From NCBI RefSeq assembly GCF_015845845.1, contig NZ_LDIG01000087.1, positions 1-38,591 of the forward strand: a DNA stretch of 38,591 nucleotides, read 5' to 3'. This DNA comes from Paenibacillus dendritiformis. Its GTDB lineage: Bacteria > Bacillota > Bacilli > Paenibacillales > Paenibacillaceae. The translations under genes and the position numbers were made by a program. This document shows positions 16,126 through 24,673 of the stretch, piece by piece. Under the pieces are notes generated by a model. The model saw only the letters and a list, made by a program, of their open reading frames with translations. It was not told the origin of the DNA and did not search any database. Every line of letters starts with the position of its first letter. Within the stretch, counting starts at the first letter, position 1.

Positions 16126-17199
16126 TCATTTCATCCGGGCAATCAACGTCATCGTTGCCGGGGCGTCGGGCGATAGAGCCGGCAGCGCGCCGTGCAGCGG
16201 ATATCCGCCGTCCACCCATGTATGATCCCGATACGGATGCACCGCTTTCCCGGCCGCGAGCGCTTCCTCTATCGTCTCTCCGGCATCCGGAGCGCTCCCT
16301 CTTTCATTAACTCCGGGTGGGAGCGCGGTTCGCCACGGGGTGGACGAGCCGTAATTTTGAATCATCCGCGTGACCTCAAATCCTTCCGCGGCGAGCAGCA
16401 GCGCGGCTTCTTTCGGCGTCATCAGCGCGTATTCGCGCTCCACCAGGTACCGGGATTCCATGGCGCCGTCGACATACGTCTCATAAGCGATGGCGCAGTG
16501 AAAGATCTGCCGGGACAGTGAGGTTACCCCGTCGATCTGGCGGCGAACAAGCTTGTGCGGCTGCACGCGCTTGCGCTCCAGCGTCTGCCAGGCGGCGCCG
16601 CCTCGAGGCAGGATCAGATCGACGGCAATCCAGCCTCCTGCCTGCAGCCACCGATGGATATTGCGAAGCAGCGCAATATGGTCTTCCATCCGCGTAAAAT
16701 GCTGCAAAAACCCGTCCGGGCACAGCACATGGGTATAGGCAGCGTGAGCGCGGAACGCAAGAACGTCCTCTTCCGCCAGCTCCAGCCGCTGCTCCGCTTC
16801 CCCTTTGAACATCCGCTTGCGCTTTCTATCCGCAGCCTTGAGCATCATGGGACTCCAATCGACGCCGCAGTAGCTGGCTGCCAGGCCGGCCAGTTCGACC
16901 GCCAGGCGTCCGGCGCCGACGCCAAGCTCCAGCACGCTCGGCGCTTCCGCCGCCTGCTCCAGCCAATGTCTGTAGAAGGCAATCCCTGCTTTTCCGGCAA
17001 ACTGATCATAATATTCGGCCTCCAGCCCCGTGTACTTCGGGCTCGGCTGCATTTCATGCCGGTTGCCCTGCATTCCGCAGTTGGTGCATAGCGTACCCGC
17101 CAAGTCCTCAAGCGGCGTGCCTGCCGGAACGCCGTTGCGGGTATCGCCATACCATTCATCATACATGAATTGGCAGTGGCCGCATCGGGTCATCGTCAT
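16126..17199 (-). CDS. rubredoxin-SAM methyltransferase fusion protein
   Basis: 357 residues. Residues 5-46 are a rubredoxin-like domain: C6-x2-C9, YDEWYGD, NGVPAGTPLEDL and C38-x2-C41-G reproduce the rubredoxin signature with all four metal ligands. Residues ~60-240 are a class I SAM-dependent methyltransferase with motif I VLELGVGAGR (89-98), an acidic residue after strand 2 (CGVDWSP) and a DLILPRGG strand 5 region. The last ~110 residues form a substrate-specific part. The Cys4 site could hold iron (electron transfer) or zinc (structure or sensing). It sits between the ATPase and binding-protein genes of a metal-chelate importer. Methyl acceptor unknown; a metallophore or a protein are both possible. 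Start: GGGAGG nearby upstream; a second ATG is two codons later. Confidence 0.85.
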   Translation of the reverse strand: MTMTRCGHCQFMYDEWYGDTRNGVPAGTPLEDLAGTLCTNCGMQGNRHEMQPSPKYTGLEAEYYDQFAGKAGIAFYRHWLEQAAEAPSVLELGVGAGRLAVELAGLAASYCGVDWSPMMLKAADRKRKRMFKGEAEQRLELAEEDVLAFRAHAAYTHVLCPDGFLQHFTRMEDHIALLRNIHRWLQAGGWIAVDLILPRGGAAWQTLERKRVQPHKLVRRQIDGVTSLSRQIFHCAIAYETYVDGAMESRYLVEREYALMTPKEAALLLAAEGFEVTRMIQNYGSSTPWRTALPPGVNERGSAPDAGETIEEALAAGKAVHPYRDHTWVDGGYPLHGALPALSPDAPATMTLIARMK

Positions 17200-17221
17200 C
17201 GGCTCCGCCTCCCTTCCCTTC

Positions 17222-18001
17222 TTATAAGCCGGCGATCATGTCCGGCAAAAACGTAATCGACGGCTTCCCCGTCAAGGGGTGGATGACAATCTCCGCCCGA
17301 ACCCCGAATACGTCGTACAGCAACTCCGGCCGCATCACTTGCTCGGGGCTTCCGGAAGCCGCCATCCGGCCTTCTTGGAGCACATAAATGCGGTCGCAGT
17401 AGCAAGCCGCGATGTTCAAATCATGCAGCGCGGCGAGACAGGTCAGCTTCAGTTCCTTGACCAGATCCATCATCTGAAGCTGATACCGGATATCCAGATG
17501 GTTGGTCGGTTCATCCAAAATCAGAACGCGGGCTTGCTGCGCCAGCGCCCTGGCAATCAGCACGCGCTGCTTCTCTCCGCCGGCCAAGTCGGAGAAGCTG
17601 CTGCCTGCGGCATGCAGCAAACCGACGCGCGTCAGCGCTTGCTCCACAATCTCGTAGTCCTTCACCGAATCCGCTTCGAATATTTTCTTATGAGGACTGC
17701 GCCCCATCATCACGATATCGCGAACCGTAAAATCGAACGCGGCGGCCGACTCCTGGCCAACCACCGCCAACTGTCTGGCCAATTCCTTTTGCGGCATCCG
17801 GGAGACATGCTGCCCATTCAACAATATCTCGCCCGAATCAGGATCCAGCACGCGATATATATTTTTGAGCAGCGTCGATTTCCCGCTGCCGTTCGGACCG
17901 ATCAAGCCGACCGTCTCGCCTTCCCGCACATCCAGACATATCGCGTCAATCAATCGTTTATCGTGAATGCTGAACGACAGGTCTTTCACTTCGACGTTCA
18001 T
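17222..18001 (-). CDS. ATP-binding protein of the metal-chelate ABC importer (FecE/BtuD type)
   Basis: 259 residues. Walker A GPNGSGKST (35-43), Q-loop VVGQES, signature LAGGEKQR (Ala in place of the usual Ser), Walker B VLILDEP followed by D-loop NHLD, and switch His in ALHDLN. These are typical of FecE/BtuD ATPases of type II importers. The ATG at 18001 overlaps the permease stop by four bases (ATGA), so translation is coupled. A much longer frame continues upstream to 18898 but only shadows the permease gene. Confidence 0.92.
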   Translation of the reverse strand: MNVEVKDLSFSIHDKRLIDAICLDVREGETVGLIGPNGSGKSTLLKNIYRVLDPDSGEILLNGQHVSRMPQKELARQLAVVGQESAAAFDFTVRDIVMMGRSPHKKIFEADSVKDYEIVEQALTRVGLLHAAGSSFSDLAGGEKQRVLIARALAQQARVLILDEPTNHLDIRYQLQMMDLVKELKLTCLAALHDLNIAACYCDRIYVLQEGRMAASGSPEQVMRPELLYDVFGVRAEIVIHPLTGKPSITFLPDMIAGL

Positions 18002-19074
18002 TTTCCGCCTCCAAAAGAATATGAGTTGCGCCGCAGCAGCCAAATAAAGAAGGGACCTCCGCATAAGGCGGTCACAATGCCGATCGGCAATTCCTCGGGC
18101 GCCAGCACAAGCCGCGCCAATACATCGGCCCATACGATGAAGATGGCCCCCAGCAGCAGGCTGACCGGAAGGACGCGGCGGTGATCCGAACCGACGATGA
18201 GCCGCACGATATGGGGGATCATCAAGCCGACAAAGCCAATCGCTCCGCTCACGGACACAATCGTTCCCGTCAACAGAGCGACCACGACGACCAGCCATTT
18301 GCGGAAGGAATGGAGATTGACGCCAAGGGTAAGCGCCTCCTCCTCCCCCATTAGCAAGGCGTTGAGCGACCGGTACTGAACAAGCAAAAAGACCGTTCCG
18401 GCAATCACGATCAAGGCCGGGAGCGTTAAATACTCCCACTTCGCCCCCGTCAGGCTTCCCATCATCCAATACATCGCCGAACGTATGCCTTCTTCGCGCG
18501 GCGCCATCATGACGATCAAATTGGTGATGGCCGACATCATCATGGACACCGCGATGCCGGACAATAAAAGCCGGCTCGTTGCCATCCTGCCTCCCACGCG
18601 AGCCAGAACCATAACGATCGCCATCACGGCGAGCGAACCGAGAAAGGCAGATAAGGAAAGCGCATATTGCCCGAAGAAGCAGAACGCGCCGAATAAAATG
18701 ACGAGCGTGGCCGCCGCGGACGCCCCCGACGACACGCCGAGTATATAAGGGTCGGCCAAGGAATTGCGCATAAGCGCTTGAATAGCCGCGCCGGCCACGG
18801 ACAGCCCCGCGCCGACGATGACGCCAAGCAGCACCCGCGGAAAACGAATATCCCACACGATATGTCCCTGTCCCGTGTCCCATGTCTCCTCGATCCATCC
18901 ATGGAAGCCCGGCAGATGGGAGAAGGCAATTTTCCAGACCGTTGCCGGCGCGATCGGAACCGGCCCCAGCATCACCGCGAGCGTAACCGAGAGGACGAGC
19001 CCCGCCGTCAGCGCCAACAGAATGGCCGTAAAAAAGAAGGAGCGGCGGCGGAAGTCTGCCGGTTCTTTCATCAT
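17998..19074 (-). CDS. FecCD-family permease of the metal-chelate ABC importer
   Basis: 358 residues, about ten membrane helices, a BtuC/FecCD permease that should form a homodimer because only one permease gene is present. Recognisable pieces are RFPRVLLGVIVGAGLSVAG (RFPRVLLGVIVGAGL), the ALMRNSLADPYILGVSSGA region (NSLADPYILGVSSGA) and GFVGLMIPHIVR, the loop that contacts the ATPase. GAAGG lies seven bases before the first of two ATGs. First gene of the operon permease, ATPase, methyltransferase, binding protein, ferredoxin. A Zur-like palindrome begins 27 bases upstream. Confidence 0.92.
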   Translation of the reverse strand: MMKEPADFRRRSFFFTAILLALTAGLVLSVTLAVMLGPVPIAPATVWKIAFSHLPGFHGWIEETWDTGQGHIVWDIRFPRVLLGVIVGAGLSVAGAAIQALMRNSLADPYILGVSSGASAAATLVILFGAFCFFGQYALSLSAFLGSLAVMAIVMVLARVGGRMATSRLLLSGIAVSMMMSAITNLIVMMAPREEGIRSAMYWMMGSLTGAKWEYLTLPALIVIAGTVFLLVQYRSLNALLMGEEEALTLGVNLHSFRKWLVVVVALLTGTIVSVSGAIGFVGLMIPHIVRLIVGSDHRRVLPVSLLLGAIFIVWADVLARLVLAPEELPIGIVTALCGGPFFIWLLRRNSYSFGGGK

Positions 19075-19100
19075 TTCACAACCTTCGTCATCATTGTTAT

Positions 19101-19115
19101 ATGTAATTATTACGA
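19101..19115 (-). promoter_or_regulatory. Zur-like operator of the metal-chelate operon
   Basis: On the minus strand TCGTAAT-A-ATTACAT. The Bacillus Zur box is TCGTAAT-N-ATTACGA, so 13 of the 14 fixed positions' left half is perfect and the right half differs at the last two bases; Fur (TGATAAT) and PerR (TTATAAT) half sites fit less well because of the CG step. It lies 27-41 bases before the start codon, within the promoter zone. This makes zinc control likely, and iron control less so. The rest of the stretch 19116-19388 holds only a weak inverted repeat (GGAATA/TATTCC, about 19185-19208) and no gene. Confidence 0.62.
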
Positions 19116-19388
19116 TTTAGGGAGACGTTGACTCATTTTTCTGCAAACATCCCCCGCAAAAAGAAGAAGTTCCCATCGCCGCGGAATATTAAAAATTAAA
19201 AGTATTCCTCTCCATACTATAACGAACGAACTACACCATTCAGTGACTTATATCATCGTTTTTTCTAAAGTTCCCTTCACTCCCTTCTCCCAGGTTAAAT
19301 CCTACCGATCTCGGCAAAAACGCATCGTTGAAATCGCGCCGCCAAAGCCGGCGTGCACAGAGACTCTACTTCCGGCTGCGCACGCTTT

Positions 19389-20013
19389 TTATTGCATATA
19401 TCCGATCCACATATCTCCCGTGCTGATAAAATGGGACCTTTCAACTTTTCCGTTCATGATATATTCATTGATTTGAAAAGCTTTTTTGTGTGCGAGCTCA
19501 AGTTCTTCCGCCGTCTCCAAGTCACTTTCCCACACATGATATCCATTTACATGTCTCTCCCATGCGAACAAATCAAAGCATGGATGCGCACGTTCATAAG
19601 GAAACGGCCTTTGTTCCGGATGCTTTATAAATAACTGTTCATAGTAATCCATCTTCGGTCCAAGCGCCGCAACGACTTGTGAATCCATGAACTCCGGATC
19701 TCCGAGCCAAATTTTCAGATAATAAGGCTCCTTCTTCTTCATTGCATCGAGTTGCTTCTTCCATGCCATATATATTTCGATCAAGTTGTACAACGTTTGT
19801 TTTCGAAATCGATAAGGCGGATTCTTTTTTCCTGCTTCCCGCTCATTGATCCGATGCAGATGACAAAACGGAGGAATCCGAACTTTTACATATTCTCTTT
19901 TATTGCGGGTTAAGGAATCGATGTCGAGCGTCTTATGATGAGCGCCCCATAATTGGAGGCTTCTTGCTCCTTCTCATTCCTCGAGTCTTCTTATGTACCG
20001 ATATCAATTTCAT
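19389..20013 (-). pseudogene. frameshifted conserved protein of unknown function
   Basis: An excellent start (AAAAGGAG, six bases, ATG at 20013) opens MKLISVHKKTRGMRRSKKP and stops after 26 residues. Around 19950 the coding signal shifts to another frame and runs on without stops: LWGAHHKTLDIDSLTRN, KVRIPPFCHLHRIN, then 134 residues to the TAA at 19389 (YLKIWLGDPEFMDSQVVAAL, HVNGYHVWESDL). Joined, this is a soluble protein of about 208 residues, rich in aromatic and charged residues, without signal peptide or membrane helix. I know similar group-specific Bacillus proteins but no function. A single-base lesion is likely; a sequencing error would restore it. Confidence 0.65.
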
Positions 20014-20118
20014 GAAGTGCTCCTTTTCTGGCAATACTGATGTCGGGAGCGGATCGGAGGAATGATCCTCAACTCGCTGCAAATCCATGGCGTTTCCCAG
20101 ATGGGCGGTTATCCGGCC

Positions 20119-20430
20119 TCAAGCCTGCGCTCCGCCTCTCATAGCATGCAATGATATCCTGCACGAAATCCGCTCCTTAATCCAGGCAGCTGTCTCGCCT
20201 TCAACCGTATACATCGCAATCCGCAACGCGGCGCTCTTTTTGTTGATGAATTTCGCGAGGAATTCCTCCATTTTCTCCGCATTTTTCAGGCCGGAGGGCG
20301 CAACCACAATATCACCGTTCTTCTCCGCTTGTTTGGAAGGATAAGCAGGCGGTCTTTGAAGATGATCTCCTCTATCGCCGAAGCATCCAACAATCAATAT
20401 AAGGCCGGCCAATACTATTAACTTCTTCAT
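20119..20430 (-). CDS. small lipoprotein resembling DUF4362, C-terminus altered
   Basis: 103 residues with a lipoprotein signal (lipobox IVGC, Cys16). The mature part NGDIVVAPSGLKNAEKMEEF and FINKKSAALRIAMYTVEGE resembles DUF4362 proteins of Bacillus and Paenibacillus, which continue with a beta-strand half and a Cys-containing end. Here the frame after VEGE becomes unlike the family (TAAWIKERISCRIS) and ends at 103, shorter than usual, so it is probably truncated by a frameshift. Function of the family unknown. Starts after AAAGGGTAGGGC; likely monocistronic. Confidence 0.55.
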   Translation of the reverse strand: MKKLIVLAGLILIVGCFGDRGDHLQRPPAYPSKQAEKNGDIVVAPSGLKNAEKMEEFLAKFINKKSAALRIAMYTVEGETAAWIKERISCRISLHAMRGGAQA

Positions 20431-20513
20431 TGCCCTACCCTTTCTAAGGAATTAATGAAACTCCGCATAACATCGCTTGCATTTGCGAACATAGCTGTGT
20501 TCTTTCCATTATA

Positions 20514-20547
20514 AAGATCCCTGCCATATTTTGATAGCAGGGATCCT
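20514..20547 (-). terminator. terminator of the sugar-transport operon
   Basis: On the minus strand the stem GATCCCTGC/GCAGGGATC (20537-20545 with 20516-20524) with a 12-base loop is followed by TTTAT, about 30 bases past the glycosidase stop codon. Confidence 0.75.
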
Positions 20548-20573
20548 AACTTCGCTATTTTATTGAGGCAACG

Positions 20574-22799
20574 CTATCTCATCACCGGATGATTCTGTAC
20601 CTCCATCGGCTCGGCGAAGCGGACCTCCTTCAGGATGCGGCGCTGTCTTGCCCGCTTCTCGGCACGCGCTGGCGAGACGGAGGCTTCCATCGCCTGGATG
20701 ACTGCCTGGTTAGGATCGAGCAAGGCTACGGTCAGCGTCCCCTCGGCCTGCGCTATCCTTAGCTCCGAACCAGGGCGCACCTCTACCTCCACCCGCTCAA
20801 ATGGCGAAATATCAATGACGGCCTTCAAGGAAAGGTCCTGGAACTGGTAGCGATATACCCTGACCGCTTCATTGCGGTAATCAGCGGTAATGCGGCCCTT
20901 GCCCACGTTGATCGCATAATTCAGATCCGGAATCTCCTCCGGTATTCGGGGAGCGAGGACTAAGGTATGCTGAATCAGATCAGGCCTTACTCCCAAAAAG
21001 TATTGGTACCATACCCGCAAATGCTCGGCATTGGACCAGGCTTGCAAATACGCCCCCGTCAGTTTGGCCCAGTTCTCGCCTTCATGAGGGTAAGCATCCA
21101 TATTTTCGCACAGTCCGCCGACGACCCCTTTGGTCAGCGCCATCCCGTTCATGTTCTTGAACAGCCGATAGGCTGTCTCTTCCTCTCCCGCCTCAATCAT
21201 GCGCTGCATCGCGATGCCGTTCAGCCAGAGCCATACGGTTCCGTTGTGATAAGCGGCATCCTTGTGATAATGAGGTGTCAGGTGGAACGGATGGAACAGC
21301 GGATGGCGCCGGTCCAGAGAAGCGACTCCCCAAGGATATACCAGCTCTTCCCAAGCCGTGCGGATGGCCTGACAAGCAAACTCCCTATCATCAAGCATGT
21401 CGAAGGCAAAGAGCTGATTCGGACGCAGGGAGAACTCCGGCTTGCCTTCTTTATCGAGCCGGTCGGCCAAATAAGGATGGCCGGGATCATGGTAATCCTT
21501 TTCAAAATTCATTTTCAACCGATCCGCAATCTGCTTCCACTGTTCCGCATGAGCTTCATCCTTCATAAATTCGGCGAAGTACACTCCCGCCAGCAGTTGG
21601 TTGTACCATAGCGCCTGAATGTCGTTGGCCCGCGTATCCCTTGGGGAATAGGATCGCAGCTGGCTGTCCCGGGCATCCATCCACGTTTCATTGTCGGCGT
21701 GCGTCAGGTAGCCCTTCTCGTCCATCCAGTGCTCGATCGAGCCTTGAATGCTGCGAATGACGGCCGGATACAGCTCTTTAATGATGTCCGTATCGCCCGA
21801 ATATTTGACATAATCCTGCAGTTGGATCACAAATCGCGGCGTGCCGTCCGTCGTATGATAATCAATATTTTCCGGAGCAAGGATATTCGGGACTCTGCCG
21901 TAAAACTTGGAATCCTTATCGGTATTCTGAAATTCGGCAAAAGAAAGCAGAATATGGCGTGCCGTCTCGAATTGCCCGCTAACCAAGACAGCCCCCGGAA
22001 GCGAAATAAACTGATCCCGTCCCCAATATTCATTGAACCAAGGAAGTCCGGCGTAGATCCCGTCTCCTTGCTGCCTCGTAACAAGCTGATCCATCGTGAT
22101 GCTTATCCAGCGCAGAGCCAGCTCCAGCGTGTCATCCGTGCTCCTCATATACGTATTTTCGAGAAGCAGGCGTTCCATGCGTTCGACTCGCTCCGTCTTG
22201 AGGCGGTCGACCTCTCCTCTCGTATCCTGCAGCAGAGCGACGGCTTCCTCTGCCGTTCTGCCGGCAGCGATGCAGAAGCCTTCCTCCTCCGCATCCGCAT
22301 AGATGATATGCCCTTCCAGCGTTAATGGCTGCAGCCGCCTGGATCCTACCGCGATCACCCAGCCTTCTGTCATCGCCGAGAAGAGAAGGATATGCCCCTC
22401 TTGACGCATCGGCTTCACATGCTCTCCTCTGAGCTCCATGCCGATAGTCGGCTGCTGCGCCCCGGCAAGGCCGATTTCCAGCACATTTCGATAATCCGGC
22501 ATCCATAGTTCCTCTGTGAGTGGGCCATGCTGGCGCACCATTTTGTAAGGATAAACATACACTTGGGATTGCTGATTCTCCAGCCTGCTGCCCCCGTCAT
22601 ATAAATGATAGCCCTGAAAGATTCGGCGCTTCGCGATGTTCCATCCTTCAAAATAAGCATGCTCCGGATGATTCGTGTCGTGAGATTGCGTAAAGTAAAA
22701 TGCGGACTCCTTATTGGTAAAAGATATCGCCCGGTTCGCTTCCTTCGATACGAACATTTTCATGTCATCTAACATTGATGTTGCACCTGCATTCGTCAT
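20574..22799 (-). CDS. glycogen-debranching-enzyme-like glycoside hydrolase
   Basis: 741 residues from the ATG at 22799, which has AGGAGG six bases upstream. The N-terminal ~230 residues are a beta-rich domain; the rest is an (alpha/alpha)6 barrel of the amylo-alpha-1,6-glucosidase C-terminal type (GLPWFNEYWGRDQFISLPG given as WFNEYWGRDQFISLPGA; HADNETWMDARD; AAYHNGTVWLWLNG; GGLCENMDAYPHEGENWAKL shown as LCENMDAYPHEG and GAYLQAWSNAEHLR). The acidic residues in NETWMDARD and in the CENMD region are the catalytic candidates. No signal peptide: it acts on sugar imported by the adjacent ABC transporter. Exact linkage specificity cannot be read. Last gene of the operon, 72 bases after the MalG-type permease. 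Confidence 0.85.
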   Translation of the reverse strand: MTNAGATSMLDDMKMFVSKEANRAISFTNKESAFYFTQSHDTNHPEHAYFEGWNIAKRRIFQGYHLYDGGSRLENQQSQVYVYPYKMVRQHGPLTEELWMPDYRNVLEIGLAGAQQPTIGMELRGEHVKPMRQEGHILLFSAMTEGWVIAVGSRRLQPLTLEGHIIYADAEEEGFCIAAGRTAEEAVALLQDTRGEVDRLKTERVERMERLLLENTYMRSTDDTLELALRWISITMDQLVTRQQGDGIYAGLPWFNEYWGRDQFISLPGAVLVSGQFETARHILLSFAEFQNTDKDSKFYGRVPNILAPENIDYHTTDGTPRFVIQLQDYVKYSGDTDIIKELYPAVIRSIQGSIEHWMDEKGYLTHADNETWMDARDSQLRSYSPRDTRANDIQALWYNQLLAGVYFAEFMKDEAHAEQWKQIADRLKMNFEKDYHDPGHPYLADRLDKEGKPEFSLRPNQLFAFDMLDDREFACQAIRTAWEELVYPWGVASLDRRHPLFHPFHLTPHYHKDAAYHNGTVWLWLNGIAMQRMIEAGEEETAYRLFKNMNGMALTKGVVGGLCENMDAYPHEGENWAKLTGAYLQAWSNAEHLRVWYQYFLGVRPDLIQHTLVLAPRIPEEIPDLNYAINVGKGRITADYRNEAVRVYRYQFQDLSLKAVIDISPFERVEVEVRPGSELRIAQAEGTLTVALLDPNQAVIQAMEASVSPARAEKRARQRRILKEVRFAEPMEVQNHPVMR

Positions 22800-22871
22800 T
22801 GCTAACCTCCTGGACGCCATGTGGTCGGCCGGCTTCTTTCCATTGTATTGGGCTTCGCGGAACCTGGTGAC

Positions 22872-23759
22872 TTATTCCTTGACAGAACCGACCACGATTC
22901 CGGACACGAAATACTTCTGCAAGAAAGGGTAAATCAAGAGCAATGGCAGCGTAGAAACGACGATTTTGGCGGAATTCAGCGTCCGGTCTGAAATCTTGGC
23001 ATATTCGGCCAATTTCGCCGGGTCCGTGATGTTCTGCACTTCCACGCTGAGCTGCTGAATATAGGTCTGCAATGGATAGTTCGAAGTCTTGTTGATATAC
23101 ACCAACGCGCTGAAATAATCATTCCAGTGGCCGACGATCGTAAACAGCATCACCGTCGCCAAGGTCGGCAACACGACCGGCAAATAGATCGAAAACAAGA
23201 TTTTCCATTGCGAGGCTCCATCCATCTTGGCCGCTTCCTCCAGCGACTTCGGAACCGCACGGAACGCGTTCATCAGCAGGATGACATTGCCGATGGGCAC
23301 CGCTCCCGGCAAAATCAAGGCCCAAATCGAATCCAGAAGTCCAAGCTGCTTCACGACCATGAACGTCGGAATAAGTCCTCCGGAGAACAGCATCGCGAAA
23401 ATTACGATATTCATGTACACTTTCTGTCCCCGGAATTGCTTCGAGCTTTTGGATAGCGGATAGGCCATCAGGATCATCAGCGCCATATTTACGCCGAGCC
23501 CCAGCACGACCCTTTCGACCGAGATCATGAACGAACGCCAAAACTGCGAGTCTGACAGCAGCTTTTCATAGGAGCTCCATGTAAAGTTCACCGGGAACAG
23601 GCCCACCAAATTAGCGGAAGCGGCTGCATTATCACTCAGTGAAATAGCTACCATATTGAGTAACGGAAACAGACAAGACAACGTAAGCGCCAGCAACAAG
23701 ATCCAGATAATCACGTCGGCGACGCGGCTTTTCATCGTCTGAGCTATGATGGAAGACAC
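22872..23759 (-). CDS. carbohydrate ABC transporter permease (MalG/YtcP type)
   Basis: 295 residues, six membrane helices. The EAA loop, EEAAKMDGASQWKILFSIYLP (EAAKMDGASQWKILFS), contacts the ATPase; the rest (GLIPTFMVVKQLGLLDSIWA, FTIVGHWNDYFSAL) is typical of YtcP-like permeases of Paenibacillus. The only upstream start is a GTG at 23759 directly after GGGG at the stop of the preceding gene; the next ATG is eight codons later, so the exact start is uncertain. No ATPase gene lies in the operon; such CUT1 systems usually share an MsmX-type ATPase. Confidence 0.88.
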   Translation of the reverse strand: MSSIIAQTMKSRVADVIIWILLLALTLSCLFPLLNMVAISLSDNAAASANLVGLFPVNFTWSSYEKLLSDSQFWRSFMISVERVVLGLGVNMALMILMAYPLSKSSKQFRGQKVYMNIVIFAMLFSGGLIPTFMVVKQLGLLDSIWALILPGAVPIGNVILLMNAFRAVPKSLEEAAKMDGASQWKILFSIYLPVVLPTLATVMLFTIVGHWNDYFSALVYINKTSNYPLQTYIQQLSVEVQNITDPAKLAEYAKISDRTLNSAKIVVSTLPLLLIYPFLQKYFVSGIVVGSVKE

Positions 23760-23762
23760 CCC

Positions 23763-24653
23763 CTAGAAAATGCGATAATCTGTCAGCTTTTGCGTCAGTT
23801 TATTCGCGGATAAGATTAAAATAATGCCGACAATGGAACGCAAGAGACCGACTGCGGTTCCGAGGCTGTACTGTCTTTCGACCAGACCGACCCGGTACAC
23901 ATAGGTGTCAATAATATCGGCGGTCTCGTACACCAACGGATTATACAGATTAAAAATTTGGTCAAAGCCGGCGTTCAACACATTCGGCAGGTTCAACGTC
24001 GTGACCAGTAAAATCGTAGGCATCAAGCCGGGAAGCGTGACATACCACAGCTTCTGGAACCGGTTCGCCCCGTCGATCGATGCCGCTTCGTATTGCCCCG
24101 GGTCAATGGAAGTCAGGGCGGCCAAATAGATGATCGAGCCATAGCCGAACCCTTTCCACACATCGGACAACACCAGCATCGGCCGGAACCATTCATTGCT
24201 CGCCATAAATAAAATCGGGTCTGCGCCAAACCATCCCAGAAATGCGTTGATCGGACCTTCATAGGAAAAGATGTTCATCACGACGGTAGCCAGTACGGCC
24301 CATGACAAGAAATTCGGCAAATACACGACCGTCTGCATGAACCGCTTGGCAATTTTCAGTCGAATCTCATTCAGGAGCAAAGCAAACGTAATCGAAACGA
24401 AGGTCCCCACAATAATCTTCCATACCGCGATGACGATCGTATTGATAAAAATCTGCTTGCTGTCCGGAATTTGCAGCATGAATTTGAAATTATCCAAACC
24501 CACCCAGCGCGAACCGCTGATCCCTTTGGCAGGAACATAATCTTGAAAAGCCATCACAATCCCGAACATCGGGATGAACGAGAAAATAATGAGGAAGATC
24601 ATGCCTGCGGCCATCATCGAGTGGAACGCGATCTGATCGTTTTTATTCTTCAT
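23763..24653 (-). CDS. carbohydrate ABC transporter permease (MalF/LplB type)
   Basis: 296 residues from the ATG at 24653; an in-frame TTG at 24677 overlaps the preceding stop but lacks a ribosome site, whereas AAGAGAG precedes the ATG. Six helices, the first after KNKNDQIAFHSMMAAGMIFL (AAGMIFLIIFSFIPMFGI). EAA loop YEAASIDGANRFQKLWYVTLP (given as EAASIDGANRFQKLWYV). C-terminus QYSLGTAVGLLRSIVG is characteristic of LplB-type permeases. Partner of the permease three bases downstream and of the upstream lipoprotein. Confidence 0.9.
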   Translation of the reverse strand: MKNKNDQIAFHSMMAAGMIFLIIFSFIPMFGIVMAFQDYVPAKGISGSRWVGLDNFKFMLQIPDSKQIFINTIVIAVWKIIVGTFVSITFALLLNEIRLKIAKRFMQTVVYLPNFLSWAVLATVVMNIFSYEGPINAFLGWFGADPILFMASNEWFRPMLVLSDVWKGFGYGSIIYLAALTSIDPGQYEAASIDGANRFQKLWYVTLPGLMPTILLVTTLNLPNVLNAGFDQIFNLYNPLVYETADIIDTYVYRVGLVERQYSLGTAVGLLRSIVGIILILSANKLTQKLTDYRIF

Positions 24654-24673
24654 GAAGAACGCTCTCTTTCGCT

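Noticed and set aside
18002-18898. Long N-terminal extension of the FecE-type ATPase frame
   Set aside because: It overlaps the FecCD permease in another frame and has no family similarity; the ATG at 18001 with four-base overlap and normal length is the real start.
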